From the NCBI GenBank assembly GCA_030770545.1, contig CM061104.1:14455001-14519000 (forward strand): a stretch of 64,000 nt of DNA, given 5' to 3'. Below, in pieces: positions 61,770 to 64,000 of the stretch. The notes under the pieces were generated by a model that worked only from the letters and a program-made list of their open reading frames with translations, did not search any database and was not told the origin of the DNA. This stretch comes from Macropodus opercularis (taxonomy: Eukaryota; Chordata; Actinopteri; Anabantiformes; Osphronemidae). Made by a program: the position numbers and the translations under genes. Position 1 is the first letter of the stretch, and each line of letters starts with the position of its first letter.

Positions 61770-64000
61770 TCAAGCATTTGTAAACGCCATAAACATACTG
61801 ATATTGTTTTAGCTTGCCTAAAAACAAGCACATAGATATTTTGCTTCTGCGGTGCCGACTGCCTCCCGTAAGGGGCACAGGAATGCGTTATTATTTCTTT
61901 TAATTAACTCTCAAAGTCACACTGCCCTTCAACTTGTGCATCTTTTAGCGGCTCTCACTATAACTGAAGCTCTCTCCCTCTCATTCTCTTGACGTTGTTT
62001 CTTACCTCTTGAGTGTCTGGTGTTTTACAGCGTGTGTTGCCTTGTTAAAGCAGCTCATAGAGGGTGGATGCATGAAGGAATTCAAAGCTCCTGACAGCTC
62101 ACTGGCGTTATTTACCACAGCTTTCATAAAGACAGCTTAATAAAGACAAGAGAAGAACAATTTCCATGAGGGGTGTGTGTGTCAGAGCCGGACAGTCACA
62201 CTGCTTTCATTTGTCCCTAGAGACACAGAAGGTGCAGGGAACTAAGAGCAGCCATGACAGAGGGTAAATTAGTGTAGGAAGGGGAGGGACGGACGAGTCC
62301 TCTGGGGTCCTTGACTCGGTGGGAAGGTCGCTGAACATTTGATCAGCAGCACACTGACGTTTAAATCTGTGTGAAAGTTAGGAAAGAGCTGGTTCCTGGT
62401 GTCAGTATTAGGCCTCGTGTGGCTCAGTGTGCGATTGTTACACAAGGTTGCACAGTGACACAAAGGCAAACACAACGCTGAGAGACGGCGACAGCAGAGT
62501 CACCTGATGTGGATGAATTGCAGTTGTTGGTGTCTTTCTCACGCTGTCGGCCGCCACCGTCTCCTTGTGAGAACTTTGCCTTTGCTTGGTCTCAGGTTTT
62601 GCTTTGCCACTAAACATTTTATTTTATATATTTGTTTTTATTAATTAGCAAACTCAATGGCTTGTCTTTGAGTTCAAGGCATAAAAACGCTTCAGTAATA
62701 CATTTACGGCATTTTCAATATCACTACATCTGAAGTTCTAATTTCCATTGATACTGACTGACATGAGTCTCAGCTCAGGGCTAAACACTGTGAACCCGAA
62801 CACAGACACTTACCAACAATACCAACGAAGACATTCAAGAACCTCAGTACTATAAGAACAGCAACACAGTTTCTATAATTGAAAGAAATCTCTAAACTTG
62901 TCATTGTCATTGTTGTTATCACACAATATTTCTAAGATGTCTGTCTTAATAATAATCATATTGTGATAACAACAACGACAGTCCTCATTTAGTGTGGGAG
63001 CAGGGTACAGGACCTTCTTGTTACCGTGCCTGGTTTTGATGGTGCCTGGTGCCAGAGCCTGTTTGATGAAGTTGATGGATCAGGGCTTTGGTGTTAATGT
63101 GTGGTGCAGCGGTGACGGGGCTGAGGGTGACAGGAGAGCTGCAGAGCAGGACAGGAGACAGAACAGAGACAGAGCTGCTACCACATCATGCTAAAGACAA
63201 CTGATGAGGACCAGGTAACGACATGAGAGGACATGAGGTTGTTTTTCTTGCGTTAAGACGTAATGATGCAGTCTGGACTTTTTGGTGCCTACATGTTCAT
63301 TGTCTGCAGATTAGAAATTTGCATCTTTTAGACTGAATCAACATAGATGTGCAGTAAAGTGAACAAGACAATATAGTTTATACACAGTCAGTTCTATATT
63401 TAAATGTGATAAGAAAACTGCAGTAAGTCATTTTATTTTATTTTATGACAGAAGAAGGTGTGTGGCAGGTAATAAATGTGTTAAGCCTACCACGTGTTTT
63501 GTTAGAAGGCATTAGACGTTTGCACTTTATTCTTACTTGTTAACACAGCTGCTGCTCCACGGTCTGGTTCAGATGAGTTCTTTGCCTTTAGCACAGAACC
63601 CAACATTAGTTATTTCCTGAAAACAAGCTGAAAGATGGACTGAGCCGCAGCGAATCCGTCTTTAAGTCCTTCAGTGAGAGCTGGAGATCAGAGAACTGCA
63701 GAGTTGATGTATGACTTTCTGCTTATGTAATTGAGTTTCAGGTTGCTTTTCTGGATGCAGCGTTGGACCGTGTTTAGGCACCACAGTCCCACTGACTGAT
63801 CATCACAGCAATTTCTCATGCAATGTTGCCTGCAGGCTTGAAAGCCAGGCACAATAAAGGCTTCCATCCTCAGCCATGTATAGATTGACTCCTTGAATCT
63901 AGTTTGTTGACATAATAGGAATAATTATCGACCTGGTGAACGGCCCGAAGACTAAATAAATGTCGGCGCTCAGCTCAGGTAGGAGGTAAAGGCACAGATG

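Larger units (their letters stand above)
57186..64000 (+). other. Presumed first intron of the CLC channel gene; no coding exon supported
   Basis: This 6.8 kb contains three dinucleotide microsatellites, AT-rich unique sequence and scattered short ATG-to-donor stretches (61098-61151, 63188-63214) that match nothing I recognise. Confidence 0.4.

Noticed and set aside
63188..63214. ATG-to-donor stretch of nine codons
   Set aside because: Too short and without similarity; expected by chance in 7 kb of intron.

Overview
The window is vertebrate nuclear DNA, most likely from a ray-finned fish. Every gene is split into many short exons with GT-AG introns. The proteins match vertebrate families residue by residue, introns are compact, CA/GT and TA microsatellites are common, and one tRNA-derived SINE with the usual teleost body is present. 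There are no bacterial operons, CRISPR arrays or phage features. I assembled exon models by hand from splice sites, reading phase and family similarity.

Layout from left to right: the 3' half of a TRPV6-type calcium channel (+); a small type II C-type-lectin receptor (-); a divergent Atg8/GABARAP-family gene (-); an ARHGEF5-type Rho GEF whose first coding exon is 3.6 kb (-); m6pr, the cation-dependent mannose-6-phosphate receptor (+); phc1, a Polycomb PRC1 subunit (+); styk1, a single-pass kinase-like protein that looks catalytically dead (-); two tandem copies of peroxisomal gstk1 (-); a Rap1GAP-like gene with a GoLoco motif (-); casp2 (+), head to head with the Rap1GAP-like gene; and the first coding exon of a CLC chloride channel, probably clcn1 (+). 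The last 7 kb contains no further coding exon that I can support.

The genes do not form one pathway. The theme is synteny. In human, trpv6, arhgef5, gstk1, casp2 and clcn1 lie on 7q34-q35. GABARAPL1, M6PR, PHC1, STYK1 and the C-type-lectin NK complex lie on 12p13. Here the two sets are interleaved within 64 kb. The lectin, Atg8-like and styk1 genes may be a fish remnant of the NK-complex neighbourhood.

I see no wholly new system. The strongest points for follow-up are the interleaved synteny, the styk1 pseudokinase, the gstk1 tandem pair (homogenised coding units, a shared apparent GC-AG intron and PTS1 tails), the giant charged exon of the ARHGEF5-like gene, and the alternative N-terminal exons of the lectin gene.
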